Part shown: one piece after another, positions 54,484 to 63,714 of the stretch | How positions within the stretch are numbered: position 1 is the stretch's first letter | How the letters are laid out: the number at the start of each line of letters is the position of its first letter | From: Pusillimonas caeni | GTDB taxonomy: Bacteria > Pseudomonadota > Gammaproteobacteria > Burkholderiales > Burkholderiaceae_B | Length of the DNA stretch: 64,000 nt | Assembly: GCF_003545815.1 (NCBI RefSeq) | Contig: NZ_PDUW01000002.1 | Location: 651,297 to 715,296, forward strand | Direction: 5' to 3' | Translations under genes and position numbers: made by a program | Notes under the pieces: generated by a model | The model's database searches: none | The model's input: the letters and a program-made list of their open reading frames with translations, nothing else | What the model was told of the DNA's origin: nothing

Positions 54484-55341
54484 ATGTCCCGCCTTGCGCT
54501 GCCATCAGGGCAGCGGGCAGCGCCACAGCAGGAACAGCTCGATCTGTTCCGTGCGTTGCCGGGCGATATGGCGCCGCGCGATGCCCAGGACTTGATGGCC
54601 TATCCGTTCTTCTCTCTGGCGAAGTCGCGGCGCGTCGCGCCCATCGACTTTGTGAGCGGCCCCATCACCATCCGCGTGGAGGGCACGCTAGAGCACGGCA
54701 TCGCCACGATCTGGGATGCGGACATCCTCATCTGGGCGGCCAGTCAGATCGTGCAGGCCCGCGATGCGGGTATCCCGCCGTCGCGGCGCATGCAGGCCAC
54801 GCCTTACGAGATTCTGCGCTTTATCGGGCGCGGCACCGGTTCTCGCGACTACCAGCGCCTCAAAGCCGCGCTCGACCGGCTGCAATCCACGACGGTAGCC
54901 ACATCCATTCGCGAAACCACCGGGCGGCGTCTGCATCGGTTTTCGTGGATCAACGAATGGAAGGAACTGGCCGATGCCGGCGGCAAGCCGCTGGGCATCG
55001 AGCTGATTCTGCCGGACTGGTTCTATGCGGGCGTGCTCGACGCGGCTCTCGTGCTGACCATCGACCCGGCGTACTTTCGCCTAACGGGCGGCATCGAGCG
55101 CTGGCTGTACCGCCTGGTGCGCAAGCACGGCGGCAAGCAGGAGAACGGCTGGCAGTTCGATTTTCGCTACCTGCATCAGAAGTCCGGCAGCACCGCCAAG
55201 CCCTACGACTTCGCCTGCGATCTGCGCGCCCTGGTCGCCAAGCAATCTCTGCCTGGCTACGTGCTGGGTATCGAACTGGTGCCGGACGAAGGGCGCGAGC
55301 TGCTGACCTTCCGGCCCGTGCCGCCGACGGCACGGGGATAA
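54484..55341 (+). CDS. repA: Replication initiator protein A (RepA)
   Basis: This 285-aa protein is of the RPA family (PF10134). Blocks include LMAYPFFSLAKSRRVAPIDF, ITIRVEGTLEHGIATIWDADILIWAAS, TPYEILRFIGRGTGSRDYQRLKAALDRLQSTTV and FRLTGGIERWLYRLVRKHGGKQ. It should bind the iterons that follow its gene to start replication of the excised element. The 3' end runs straight into DnaA-box-like sites and three iterons. Confidence 0.9.
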   Translation: MSRLALPSGQRAAPQQEQLDLFRALPGDMAPRDAQDLMAYPFFSLAKSRRVAPIDFVSGPITIRVEGTLEHGIATIWDADILIWAASQIVQARDAGIPPSRRMQATPYEILRFIGRGTGSRDYQRLKAALDRLQSTTVATSIRETTGRRLHRFSWINEWKELADAGGKPLGIELILPDWFYAGVLDAALVLTIDPAYFRLTGGIERWLYRLVRKHGGKQENGWQFDFRYLHQKSGSTAKPYDFACDLRALVAKQSLPGYVLGIELVPDEGRELLTFRPVPPTARG

Positions 55342-55344
55342 GTC

Positions 55345-55518
55345 TGTGGATGAGCTGTGGACATCCTGTGGATAGTGTCGTGCTATCAGGCGTGCGGGGT
55401 ATCGTGCTATCAGGCGTGGGACTATCGTGCTATCAGGCGTGTCAAACCGCTGCAAACCCGCGCCGACATTGGGTTTGCGCACCCCTTAACTTATCTAACT
55501 TAACTACTCTAACTATTG
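55345..55518. other. oriV: Putative replication origin: DnaA-like boxes, three iterons, AT-rich block
   Basis: Three TGTGGA-type boxes, spaced 11 bp (55345-55353, 55356-55364, 55367-55375), precede three exact 17-bp direct repeats TCGTGCTATCAGGCGTG (55378-55394, 55402-55418, 55425-55441; period 24 and 23 bp). An AT-rich tract with repeated TAACT follows (about 55486-55518). The order matches an iteron-controlled origin beside repA and upstream of parA. Confidence 0.78.
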
Positions 55519-55642
55519 GTAGGGAAGCGCCGTCGCAGTGGGCAATTGCCACGCGGCTCATAATAGCCGACCATTTTCACCACCAGAAAAGCGGTTTTGC
55601 AGGTCAAGTGAAGCGGCGGTTTCCCGCTCGGAGGGCCGTGCC

Positions 55643-56281
55643 ATGATCGTCGCCTTGCTCAACCAGAAAGGCGGGGTGGGCAAGACCACGCTTGCCACGC
55701 ACATTGCCGGTGAACTGGCTTTGAGGGGTCAGCAGGTCATTCTGCTGGATGCCGATCCGCAAGGCTCATCGCTGGACTGGACGCAGCGCCGGAGCCAGCA
55801 GGGGCTGCCCAGGCTCTTCAGCGCCGTGGGCTTGGCCCGTGAAACCCTGCATCAGGAAGCACCAGAACTGGCCAGACAGGCCGATCACGTCATCATCGAC
55901 GGCCCGCCCAGGATTGCCGCTTTGGCGCGCTCTGCGCTGCTGGCAGCCGAAGTCGTCCTGATTCCGGTGCAGCCCAGCCCCTATGACGTTTGGGCCAGCG
56001 CCGAGATGGTGGCGCTCATTCGTGAGGCGCAGGTGTTCCGGCCAGCGATACGCGCAGCCTTTGTCATCAACCGGCGCGTGAGCACCACCGTCATCGGGCG
56101 TGAAGCGCGGCAATCTCTGGCCGAGCAGCCGCTGCCGGCACTACGCGCCGAGGTTCGGCAACGAATTGTCTTTGCCGACAGCGTGGCCTCTGGTCGTCTC
56201 GCCCGGGAGTCGGCACCCGACAGCACCGCCGCACGGGAGATCACCGCCCTGGTGGACGAACTGTTGGGGTGGCGGATATGA
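55643..56281 (+). CDS. parA: ParA-family partition ATPase
   Basis: This 212-aa protein has the deviant Walker A KGGVGKTT at its N-terminus (MIVALLNQKGGVGKTTLATH), then ILLDADPQGSSLDW and VIIDGPP. The N-terminal HTH of larger ParAs is absent (type Ib-like). It should partition the extrachromosomal form of the element together with the small protein that overlaps it. The ATG at 55643 follows GGAGGG at 55630-55635. Confidence 0.9.
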   Translation: MIVALLNQKGGVGKTTLATHIAGELALRGQQVILLDADPQGSSLDWTQRRSQQGLPRLFSAVGLARETLHQEAPELARQADHVIIDGPPRIAALARSALLAAEVVLIPVQPSPYDVWASAEMVALIREAQVFRPAIRAAFVINRRVSTTVIGREARQSLAEQPLPALRAEVRQRIVFADSVASGRLARESAPDSTAAREITALVDELLGWRI

Positions 56282-56553
56282 CAATCAAATCGCCGCCCCC
56301 CAGCAAACGCACGGGCAAGCGCGTCGGCATCGGTGCGCGCCCGCCCGCGAATCCGCACGCCGAAGCGTGGATACGCCAGGGCGAGGCCGGGGCGCTGAAC
56401 AAGGGCGATCTCTACACCGCCCGCCTGACCCTGGACATTACGCCTGCCTTGCGCGCACGCATCAAGGTGTCGGCCTTCACGCAAGGCGTAACTGTGGCCG
56501 ATCTGCTGCGCGGCATCCTGGAGCGGGAGTTTCCATCGAAGGACACGCCATGA
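56278..56553 (+). CDS. Small ParB-like/RHH partner of ParA
   Basis: This 91-aa basic protein overlaps parA by 4 bp (ATGA). Its C-terminal part (YTARLTLDITPALRARIKVSAFTQGVTVADLLRGILEREF) reads like a ribbon-helix-helix domain, and the N-terminus is disordered and basic. Small RHH proteins coupled to short ParAs act as centromere-binding ParB substitutes, which is the inferred role here. The next gene overlaps its stop. Confidence 0.75.
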   Translation: MTIKSPPPSKRTGKRVGIGARPPANPHAEAWIRQGEAGALNKGDLYTARLTLDITPALRARIKVSAFTQGVTVADLLRGILEREFPSKDTP

Positions 56554-57095
56554 ACACATCTCCATCGCCGGCCACGACCCTTTTTGCCGCCACGGCGGCG
56601 GCATCGTCTGCCGCGCGTGCTGCCTACACGGGCAGCGTGCCGCTGACCCGCGTATCGCTCATCTACCTCGAAACCCGCCTGACGCTTTATCTGCGCTTTG
56701 GCGAGCCGGCGCGTACCGTGAAGCTCGATCATTGGCGGCGTTGCGCGGTGTTCCTTCCCGGCGCCATGTTCTGCCGCATGCTATGGCAGGCCAATGATTA
56801 CGGCACCACACGCTGGCAGCTTATGGTGATGCAGGCTTGCACACCGCTGGATGCGGTGCAGCGCATCGCGGGCGTGCGCCCCGGCGCGCGTCTGCTGCTG
56901 AAGGCCGAAGGCAAGCAGGCAGTGCAAGCGGTGCTGCATCGCATCGACGCCATCGAGGCACTGGGCATTGCGCCCGCCGCCACGTCGCCCGCGTACTGGC
57001 GCATGCTGGGCAACCGGCTCGCCGCCCGCTCGCCGCTGCCGGAATACAGCAGCGCAAGGCATGCGGCGTGGCTGGCTGGCAGGGAACTGCGATGA
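56550..57095 (+). CDS. DUF2840 domain protein
   Basis: This 181-aa protein has PLTRVSLIYLETRLTLYLRFG near the N-terminus and TRWQLMVMQACTPLDAVQRIAGVRPGARLLL in the centre, a pattern seen in DUF2840 proteins located between parA and traF in Tn4371- and rhizobial-type elements. The function is unknown. Both ends overlap neighbours by 4 bp, so it is part of a tightly coupled operon parA to traF. Confidence 0.85.
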   Translation: MNTSPSPATTLFAATAAASSAARAAYTGSVPLTRVSLIYLETRLTLYLRFGEPARTVKLDHWRRCAVFLPGAMFCRMLWQANDYGTTRWQLMVMQACTPLDAVQRIAGVRPGARLLLKAEGKQAVQAVLHRIDAIEALGIAPAATSPAYWRMLGNRLAARSPLPEYSSARHAAWLAGRELR

Positions 57096-57679
57096 GCAGG
57101 GTTCCTACATCAGCACCTGTTGCGGGAAACACGGCCCATCCTCGCTCGCGCCAGCGCGCACGCTTCGCGCTGGCTGCACTGTCCGCCGTCGGCCTGGCTG
57201 CGCTGGCCTGGGCGCCCTTCATGCAGCCGCTGCCGCGTTGGGTCTACAACCCCTCCGACAGCGTTCCCGTCGGCTGGTATCGCATCGAACCGTTCCATCG
57301 TCGGCCGAATTCTCTGCCGGTGGGAAGCATCGTTCTTACCCGCCTGCCCGCTGAAGCAGCGTCGCTCGCCGCCCAGCGCGGCTATTTGCCCGCCCGCGTC
57401 CCGCTGCTCAAACGCGTGGGCGCGGTCGCGCCCCAACACGTCTGCATCGTGCAAGGTCAGGTACGCATCGACGGCGTGCCGGTGGCCGCCGTGTTGTCTG
57501 CCGATCGGCTGGGCCGGGCATTGCCATTCTGGCGACCCTGCCGCCCGCTGGCCGAGGGCGAGCTATTCCTGTTGAGCGCCAGCAACCCGGCGTCGTTCGA
57601 CAGTCGCTACTTCGGGCCAGTCAGCGCATCCGCCGTGATCGGCGTTGCGCACCCGGCCTTGCGTGAGGTTCGGCCATGA
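57092..57679 (+). CDS. traF: TraF, S26-family signal peptidase for conjugation
   Basis: This 195-aa protein has one N-terminal membrane helix (about residues 25-45) and a periplasmic S26 peptidase domain with the serine in YNPSDSVPVGWYRIEPF and the lysine in VPLLKRVGAVAPQHVC. It ends with SFDSRYFGPVSASAVIG. In RP4, TraF cyclises the TrbC pilin. Here it overlaps DUF2840 upstream and the following small ORF (ATGA). Confidence 0.88.
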   Translation: MSRVPTSAPVAGNTAHPRSRQRARFALAALSAVGLAALAWAPFMQPLPRWVYNPSDSVPVGWYRIEPFHRRPNSLPVGSIVLTRLPAEAASLAAQRGYLPARVPLLKRVGAVAPQHVCIVQGQVRIDGVPVAAVLSADRLGRALPFWRPCRPLAEGELFLLSASNPASFDSRYFGPVSASAVIGVAHPALREVRP

Positions 57680-58143
57680 TGACCACCGATTCGCTGCACG
57701 TTGTCGTGCATCTCGTCGTGCTATCGGGCGTGTCATCCTGGCTGTCGTCGGCGCGTCATTGCGCGTGCAGCGCGGGTGTTGATTCTGCGTCTCGGGCACC
57801 GCGCTTCGCGCCTCCCTCGGCGCAGCCGCCCAACGTGCAGCCATCTTGCCTGGAACGTGTCTGGCCTGCGGCCTTCACCGCGTTCGTCGGTGTGCTGGCT
57901 GCTCACTCAGCAGCGCCACCAAGCCGCCGGCGCCGGGAGCGAAAGCGACAGGCAAAGGCGGAAGGCAAGATAAAAGGGTGCGGCACCTGTCCGCCCGCAA
58001 AGCCAGTCTGCACATGGGGGTGGCGCGGCACGACGCAGCTTTGCCGCTGTGCCGCTTGGGGCGCGTGGCCCGCGCCAATGCAAGCCTGCCCGCGTGCTTC
58101 GCACGCCAGGACACGCCATAGCTTTCTGAAGGAACGACCATGA
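57676..58143 (+). CDS. Doubtful coupled ORF between traF and relaxase
   Basis: A 155-aa frame overlaps traF by 4 bp and the relaxase by 4 bp (ATGA at both ends), which argues for translation. The sequence is unlike any family, with Arg-rich and Cys-rich stretches typical of shadow ORFs. It contains, at 57716-57732, a near-copy of the 17-bp iteron (TCGTGCTATCGGGCGTG). It may be a spacer holding an oriT or iteron rather than a gene. Confidence 0.3.
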   Translation: MMTTDSLHVVVHLVVLSGVSSWLSSARHCACSAGVDSASRAPRFAPPSAQPPNVQPSCLERVWPAAFTAFVGVLAAHSAAPPSRRRRERKRQAKAEGKIKGCGTCPPAKPVCTWGWRGTTQLCRCAAWGAWPAPMQACPRASHARTRHSFLKERP

Positions 58144-60122
58144 ATGATCGCCGTGATGATGACTTTCGCATGCGCCCCAGCGCCCCGAACGATCGGGGCC
58201 AGGGCTTTGTTTCCAAGGTGCTCAAACAGGTTGGCAAAGCTGGCGGCAAGTCGGCAGTGCGTCGGCCCGCGTTGACTAAAAGCCAAGGCCAGCGCACAGG
58301 TCAACGCCCCGGTTCGCGCCTGGGGCGCGGCCACACGGCAGCGCGTTTTGCGGGGGCGACGCTTACGCCATTCTCGCGGCGCGTCACGATCAAGACCTTG
58401 CTGGTAAATCAGCGCCAGGCCAGCCCGCAGTCGTTGCCCCGGCACTTGCGCTACGTCGAGCGCGACGGCACGGGCCGTGATGGAGAGCCGGGGCGGGCTT
58501 ATGGGCCGCAGGTGGATGAAGCCGACCTTGATGCTTTCAAGGAACGCTGCGCCGATGATCGTCACCATTTCCGTTTCATCGTCTCGCCCGAGGATGGGGC
58601 CGAGCTGGACGACCTGCGCACCTATACGCGGCACCTGATGAATCGTATGGAGGCCGACCTTGGTACACGGCTGGATTGGGTGGCGGTCGATCATTGGAAT
58701 ACCGACAACCCGCATACCCATGTCATCGTGCGTGGGCGCGACGATACGGGCCAAGACCTCATCATCGCGGGCGACTACATCGCCGATGGATTCCGCCATC
58801 GCGCTTCTGAGCTGGCAACTGAATGGCTGGGGCTGCGCACTGAACTGGAGATCCAGCAGACCATGCAGCGCGAGGTGGATCAGGAGCGATGGATGGGTCT
58901 GGACCGCACCCTGCAACGCGAGGTTGGCGACGATGGCCGAGTGCATATCGAACGCTTCAACGAACCCCGACTACAACGTCAGCGCCTGCTGCTGATCGGC
59001 CGCCTGCAACGATTGCAGCGTATGGGGTTGGCTGAAGAATTGCAGTCTGGCTCCTGGTTGATCCACGCTGATGCCGAGAAAACCTTGCGTGCTCTGGGCG
59101 AACGCGGCGACATTATCCACACCATGCAGCGAGCCATGAGCGGCCAGGCCCGAGAACTGGCGGTGTTCGAGCCGGGCGAGGATGACCGAACCATTGTGGG
59201 TCGCGTCGCCGCCAAGGGGCTGGCTGATGAACTGCGCGATAGTGGTTATCTGGTCATCGACGGCGTGGATGGCAAGGCCCATTACGTTGCGCTCAATGCC
59301 CGTGACGAACCGGCGAACTACCCCACCGGCTCGGTGGTGGAAGTGAAAAGCTCCGCCAAAGAGCGTGCTGCTGATCGAAATATCGTTGCACTGGCAAGCG
59401 ACGGCCTGTACCGCACTGACCATCACCTGGCGATTGAGCAAGGCCGAGCTAAACCTGGGCGCGATCCGCAGGAAGTTGTCGCCTCGCATGTCCGTCGTCT
59501 GGAGGCCTTGCGCCGCGCCGGCATCGTTGAGCGCGTGGCCGAAGGGCTTTGGAAGGTGCCCGATGACCTACCGGAGCGTGGCCGCCAGTATGACGCGCAG
59601 CGCCTGGGCGGTGTGAGCGTGGAGCTGAAAACACACCTTCCCATCGAACAGCAGACCCGCGTGATCGGCGCCACTTGGCTCGATCAACAACTGATCGGAG
59701 GCGGCAAGGGGGTGGGAGACATCGGCTTCGGTAGTGAGGCCAGGCAAACCATGCGGCAGCGTGCCGACTTCCTAGTTGAACAGGGACTGGCTGAGAAGCG
59801 CGGGCGACGTGTCATCTTTGCCCGAAATCTGCTGTCAACGCTGCGTAATCGGGAACTGGCCCAGGCCGCCAAAGACATCGCTGCCGAAACTGGGCTGGAA
59901 CATCGACCCGTGGCAGACGGCCATCGTGTAGCCGGCATCTACCGACGCTCCGTCATGCTCGCAAGTGGGCGCTATGCGATGCTCGATGACGGCATGGGGT
60001 TCAGCCTAGTGCCGTGGAAGCCGGTGATCGAGCGGGGGCAGGGCCAGCAGCTTGCCGCCACAGTGCGCGGCGGTGGGGTGTCCTGGAACATTGAGCGCCA
60101 TCGTGGATTGTCGATGGAGTAA
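58140..60122 (+). CDS. Relaxase/mobilisation nuclease with DUF3363 domain
   Basis: This 660-aa protein has an N-terminal relaxase region containing RHHFRFIVSPEDGAELDDLRTYTRHLMNRMEADLG and the metal-binding three-His motif in WVAVDHWNTDNPHTHVIVRGRDD. DUF3363 spans about 230-650 (for example WNIERHRGLSME at the end). It should nick the element at oriT and pilot DNA transfer. This VirD2-like relaxase is the standard in Tn4371-type ICEs. The downstream transfer genes (traG, trb) are not in the window, and czc cargo comes next. Confidence 0.88.
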   Translation: MNDRRDDDFRMRPSAPNDRGQGFVSKVLKQVGKAGGKSAVRRPALTKSQGQRTGQRPGSRLGRGHTAARFAGATLTPFSRRVTIKTLLVNQRQASPQSLPRHLRYVERDGTGRDGEPGRAYGPQVDEADLDAFKERCADDRHHFRFIVSPEDGAELDDLRTYTRHLMNRMEADLGTRLDWVAVDHWNTDNPHTHVIVRGRDDTGQDLIIAGDYIADGFRHRASELATEWLGLRTELEIQQTMQREVDQERWMGLDRTLQREVGDDGRVHIERFNEPRLQRQRLLLIGRLQRLQRMGLAEELQSGSWLIHADAEKTLRALGERGDIIHTMQRAMSGQARELAVFEPGEDDRTIVGRVAAKGLADELRDSGYLVIDGVDGKAHYVALNARDEPANYPTGSVVEVKSSAKERAADRNIVALASDGLYRTDHHLAIEQGRAKPGRDPQEVVASHVRRLEALRRAGIVERVAEGLWKVPDDLPERGRQYDAQRLGGVSVELKTHLPIEQQTRVIGATWLDQQLIGGGKGVGDIGFGSEARQTMRQRADFLVEQGLAEKRGRRVIFARNLLSTLRNRELAQAAKDIAAETGLEHRPVADGHRVAGIYRRSVMLASGRYAMLDDGMGFSLVPWKPVIERGQGQQLAATVRGGGVSWNIERHRGLSME

Positions 60123-60647
60123 CTTCATGCACCCGTAGCCCATGGGGTTTGAAATTGTAGAACCGCCTTGGCTAGGTTCGACGACGCCTGGTAGCCAGGA
60201 ATTTGGCTGCGATCATGTGCGAATCACCTTCAACATGGCTATGGATTCTGGTACGCCGTGCGTTCTAGGACATCGGCGATTGGACGGAAAACAGACCGAG
60301 AAAGACGTATCGGCCTGTTGGCCTGCTCGAGACTCGTCTTTTATAGTCTAGGTTTAGGAAAGCTTCGCCCAACGGAGCGGTAAGATTCCGTACTTCTCTT
60401 GCGGCTCGTCCTAGCTTGCCAAGCTACCGTGGACTCTCAGCTTGATCAAACTTGCGACAAGCCTAATCCAAGAATTTGCGGAACATTGGTAAGTGCCTAC
60501 ATAAAAGGCATAATGCGCGACGTTATCCCAATGGCGGCTCCCGGGGCGATGGGTTTATGCCAGCTACGACGATGGTCCATATCTAAACGGCTTTAGCTTC
60601 ATGTAATCGTCAGATATGTTCGGCTAAATGGTATAGTAACGATTCAA
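60123..60647. other. 525-bp gene-free transition to metal cargo
   Basis: Composition drops to mixed GC and no open frame has protein-like character or a start with a good ribosome binding site. It probably contains the promoter of the czc operon near its right end. No IS end or inverted repeat was recognised, though this is the expected cargo insertion junction of the ICE. Confidence 0.3.
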
Positions 60648-60992
60648 ATGAAAAAGATCGTGTTCCTCCTTCTACTCGCACTAATGCCTCTCCAGGCTTC
60701 CTGGGGCGTGGTAAGTGTGTACGTCGTTCAAAAACACGACATGTGCCTGCATCCTTGCACTGAAGCGCAAGAGGCTCAAGCCCAGAACAACGATAAAGAG
60801 CCTGCCAGTACAAAAAACGCTCACCATGAAGATCGCTTTTGCGGGCTGCACGCATTGTCCGTTGTCAATAGCCTTCCATTGCGTGCGCTGTCTTTTTCAT
60901 CATCCCCTGTTCCCTCGGTCTACGCACCGCCGTTCGTTCCACAGACCCTCATCGACAGGCCGGAACGGCCTAAATGGGGCGCGTCAGCCTAA
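60648..60992 (+). CDS. czcI: CzcI-like small exported protein
   Basis: This 114-aa protein has a signal peptide (MKKIVFLLLLALMPLQASWG) followed by a short His/Cys-containing segment (YVVQKHDMCLHPC and HHEDRFCGLHAL). It precedes czcCBA, the position and form of CzcI, which in Cupriavidus metallidurans is a periplasmic regulator of the Czc efflux operon. Its exact activity is not proven. Confidence 0.75.
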   Translation: MKKIVFLLLLALMPLQASWGVVSVYVVQKHDMCLHPCTEAQEAQAQNNDKEPASTKNAHHEDRFCGLHALSVVNSLPLRALSFSSSPVPSVYAPPFVPQTLIDRPERPKWGASA

Positions 60993-60996
60993 GCCA

Positions 60997-61019
60997 GATA
61001 ACGCGCTTAACGCGTTGTC
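60997..61019. terminator. Hairpin between czcI and czcC
   Basis: GATAACGCG pairs with CGCGTTGTC (one G-T pair) around CTTAA, immediately after the czcI stop. It may reduce read-through into czcC or stabilise the czcI message. There is no strong T-run. Confidence 0.4.
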
Positions 61020-61171
61020 TCGCCATCCCCTGCAGTAGCTGGGAGAGGTAACACGCATCTTATCGGCACAAAATCGCTTCGCACGCCGGGTTTATAGACG
61101 GCATCGTCGCTGCGCTCTCCCAGACACTGCTCAAGATCAAGTACGTCAATCGACTATCTTGGAGCAATTCC

Positions 61172-62437
61172 ATGCGCAGTGCATCAGTACTAATCGGGGC
61201 CGTCATGGTCCTATGGAGTACGGCATCGGCTCAGCCCTTGCCCTCCTACCAAGAAAAGGTTCCAGCAACGCTGTCCGAACCGGCTACTTCCCTGACGCTT
61301 GACCAAGCTTTGGAACTGGCCCAGCAAAATAACTATTCACTTTCCTCCGCTCGCTTCGCCGCTGACTCGTCGAAGGGTGTCGTCCTTCAGGCCGGATCAA
61401 GACCCAACCCGGTATTGGGCATCGAAGTAGAAGATACCTCTCGCAGGGCGTCGCGTAGCACTACGACGACGCTAAGCGTTCCCATAGAGTTGGGAGGCAA
61501 GCGAGATGCTCGCATTGCCGCAGCCGAGCTCACTCGCGACGTGGCGCTGCAAGAAGCGCAGAAGGTCCGCGCTGATGTGCGGGCACAAACGGTCGCCGCC
61601 TTTTTCGACGTGTTGATCGCTCAGGAAAGCGTAGCGCTGTCGACCAAAACCGTAGAAATCGCACGCGATGCTTACCGTATTGCCGACAAGCGGGTCGAAG
61701 CAGGCAAAGTGCCGCCGCTTGATGCGGATAGGGCACAGGTTGAGCTGGCCAATGCCGAGCTGGAAATGGCGCAGGCAGCCAGTTTTCTGGAGTCCGCTCG
61801 CCGCAGTCTCTCCGTGTTGTGGGGCAACCCTTCACCGCAATTTACGAAAGTGGATGCAAAAATTTCAACTCCATTGGATCGTCCCGATCTGGACGTCTTG
61901 AGTGCCGCGTTGGAAAAATCTCCTGCTGTACAAGTCGCTCGGCTTGAGTCGGAGCGAAGCCGGGCTCAAATCGACGTAGAGCGCAGCAAACGTTATCCCA
62001 ACATCGAGGTCAGCGCCGGCGTTATTCGAAACAACGAATTGGGGCGCAATCAGATGATGCTGGGCGTGTCGATTCCTTTGCCTTTCTTCGACCGAAATCA
62101 AGGGAATATCTATGAAGCATCAATGCTTGCCTATAAGAGCCGAGACGACTATCTGGGCTTGAAGACCCAACTGCAAATGCAATTACAGCAAGCGGCCAGC
62201 GAATTCGACATCGCTAAGAACTCCGCATCAAGACTCGAGGCCGAGATCGTGCCTAGTGCCAACTTGGCGTTCGAACGGGCAAAAAGGGGATTCGAGGCCG
62301 GAAAATTTAGCTTTATTGAAGTGCTCGATGCGCAGCGGACATTGTTTCAGGCCCGCGCCCGACATCTTTCGGCATTGTCGGATGCCTATCAAGCGCTTGC
62401 ACAGATAGATCGTATTCTCGGACAGGATTCACTATGA
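61172..62437 (+). CDS. czcC: CzcC-like outer-membrane channel of RND efflux
   Basis: This 421-aa TolC-family protein has a signal peptide (ends near ASA) and the usual repeated start LTLDQALELAQQNNYSLSSARF. A long coiled-coil/alpha-barrel region follows, with the second repeat AGKFSFIEVLDAQRTLFQARARHL near the C-terminus. It forms the outer-membrane exit for the CzcCBA pump. Its stop overlaps the czcB start by 4 bp (ATGA). Confidence 0.88.
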   Translation: MRSASVLIGAVMVLWSTASAQPLPSYQEKVPATLSEPATSLTLDQALELAQQNNYSLSSARFAADSSKGVVLQAGSRPNPVLGIEVEDTSRRASRSTTTTLSVPIELGGKRDARIAAAELTRDVALQEAQKVRADVRAQTVAAFFDVLIAQESVALSTKTVEIARDAYRIADKRVEAGKVPPLDADRAQVELANAELEMAQAASFLESARRSLSVLWGNPSPQFTKVDAKISTPLDRPDLDVLSAALEKSPAVQVARLESERSRAQIDVERSKRYPNIEVSAGVIRNNELGRNQMMLGVSIPLPFFDRNQGNIYEASMLAYKSRDDYLGLKTQLQMQLQQAASEFDIAKNSASRLEAEIVPSANLAFERAKRGFEAGKFSFIEVLDAQRTLFQARARHLSALSDAYQALAQIDRILGQDSL

Positions 62438-63699
62438 AGAACACACCCAACAAGACAGTCCCGAATCGCCTAACCAGGCAGTCTGTTCTGATCGCCATCA
62501 TCGTCCTCGTCGGCGCGTTGTTAGGCACCTTGCTTCTTACGAGCAACGCCTCCGAGAGCGCAGGGGCCGGGCACGATGAGCACAATCACACCTCGGAATC
62601 TAAGCAGTCCGAGGAGTCCGGACACGCTGACGAGGGTGCCGAAACGCATGACGATGAAGAGCAGCACGAACGCGAAGTAGCCTTTACGGACGCGCAAATT
62701 GACGCAGCAGGCATCACGATGGCTACTGCAGGTCCTGCGCGCATCCGAGACGCGATTCAGTTGCCTGGTGAAATTGTTTTTAACGCCAATCGCACTACGC
62801 AGTTGGTGCCGCGTTTGTCGGGTGTCGTCCAAGCGGTGCAGGCGGAGCTTGGCCAAGAGGTCAGCAAAGGCGATGTATTGGCTGTGATCGCCAGTCCGGC
62901 ATTGTCGGAGCGGCGCAGCACATTGAGGGCGGCGCAAAGGCGCTTAGCTTTGGCCACCACTACGTACGAGCGCGAACGGCTGTTATGGAAGGAAAAGATT
63001 TCCGCCGAACAGGATTATCTTCAGGCTCGCCAACAGCTGCAGGAAGCGCAAATTGCCGCCGCCGACGCCCTCGAACAACTCGAGGCGCTGGGGACGGACG
63101 CGGGTAAATCGGGAAGCTTCAACCGTCTTGAAGTGCGGGCGCCTTTTGACGGAATGATTGTCGAGAAAAATATTGCGCTTGGAGAGACGGTGGCTGCCGA
63201 TGCGCCTGTCTTCAAAATCTCTGATCTCTCAACGGTGTGGGCAGACATCATTGTTCCCGCCGAGGCGCTGGGTACCGTGCGCGTGGGCAGCAACGCAACT
63301 GTGAGCGCTACCGCCTTTAAGTCACAGACGGAGGGAACGGTTTCCTATGTCGGCTCCTTGTTGGGCCAGCAGAACAGGGCCGCCACGGCTCGGATCAGCC
63401 TACGCAACCCCGATGGGGCTTGGCGGCCGGGCCTCTTCGTCAATGTTGATGTGTTTTCCTCTGAAGTGGACGTTCCCGTAGCGGTTGAGCCCGCAGCCGT
63501 CCATACCTTGGAGGAAGAAACCGTGGTGTTCGTGAGGCACGACAACGAGTTTGTTGCCCAGACCGTGACGACCGGCCGGCGCGATGCCCAAGCCGTGGAA
63601 ATTGTCGCGGGGCTGGAGGCGGGCGCACGCTACGCCGTGAACAACAGCTTCGTCATCAAATCCGAGTTGGGCAAGGGTAGCGCCTCGCACAGCCATTAA
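62434..63699 (+). CDS. czcB: CzcB-like periplasmic adaptor of RND efflux
   Basis: This 421-aa membrane-fusion protein has an N-terminal membrane anchor (VLIAIIVLVGALLGTLLL), a His/Glu-rich metal-binding segment (GHDEHNHTSESKQSEESGHADEGAETHDDEEQHE begins near residue 46), a lipoyl/hairpin core and the C-terminal RND-contact domain (VPVAVEPAAVHTLEEETVVFV). The His-rich tract fits a divalent metal pump (Co, Zn or Cd). Confidence 0.9.
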   Translation: MKNTPNKTVPNRLTRQSVLIAIIVLVGALLGTLLLTSNASESAGAGHDEHNHTSESKQSEESGHADEGAETHDDEEQHEREVAFTDAQIDAAGITMATAGPARIRDAIQLPGEIVFNANRTTQLVPRLSGVVQAVQAELGQEVSKGDVLAVIASPALSERRSTLRAAQRRLALATTTYERERLLWKEKISAEQDYLQARQQLQEAQIAAADALEQLEALGTDAGKSGSFNRLEVRAPFDGMIVEKNIALGETVAADAPVFKISDLSTVWADIIVPAEALGTVRVGSNATVSATAFKSQTEGTVSYVGSLLGQQNRAATARISLRNPDGAWRPGLFVNVDVFSSEVDVPVAVEPAAVHTLEEETVVFVRHDNEFVAQTVTTGRRDAQAVEIVAGLEAGARYAVNNSFVIKSELGKGSASHSH

Positions 63700-63714
63700 G
63701 AAGAGGAAAGCATC

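Noticed and set aside
55378..55441. Three direct repeats as a possible CRISPR array
   Set aside because: 17-bp repeats with 6-7 bp spacing beside repA and DnaA-like boxes are iterons; no cas genes are present.
54333..55646. 437-aa frame overlapping the AlpA-type gene and repA
   Set aside because: Out of frame with both supported genes, Arg/Ala/Gly rich, and runs through the iterons.
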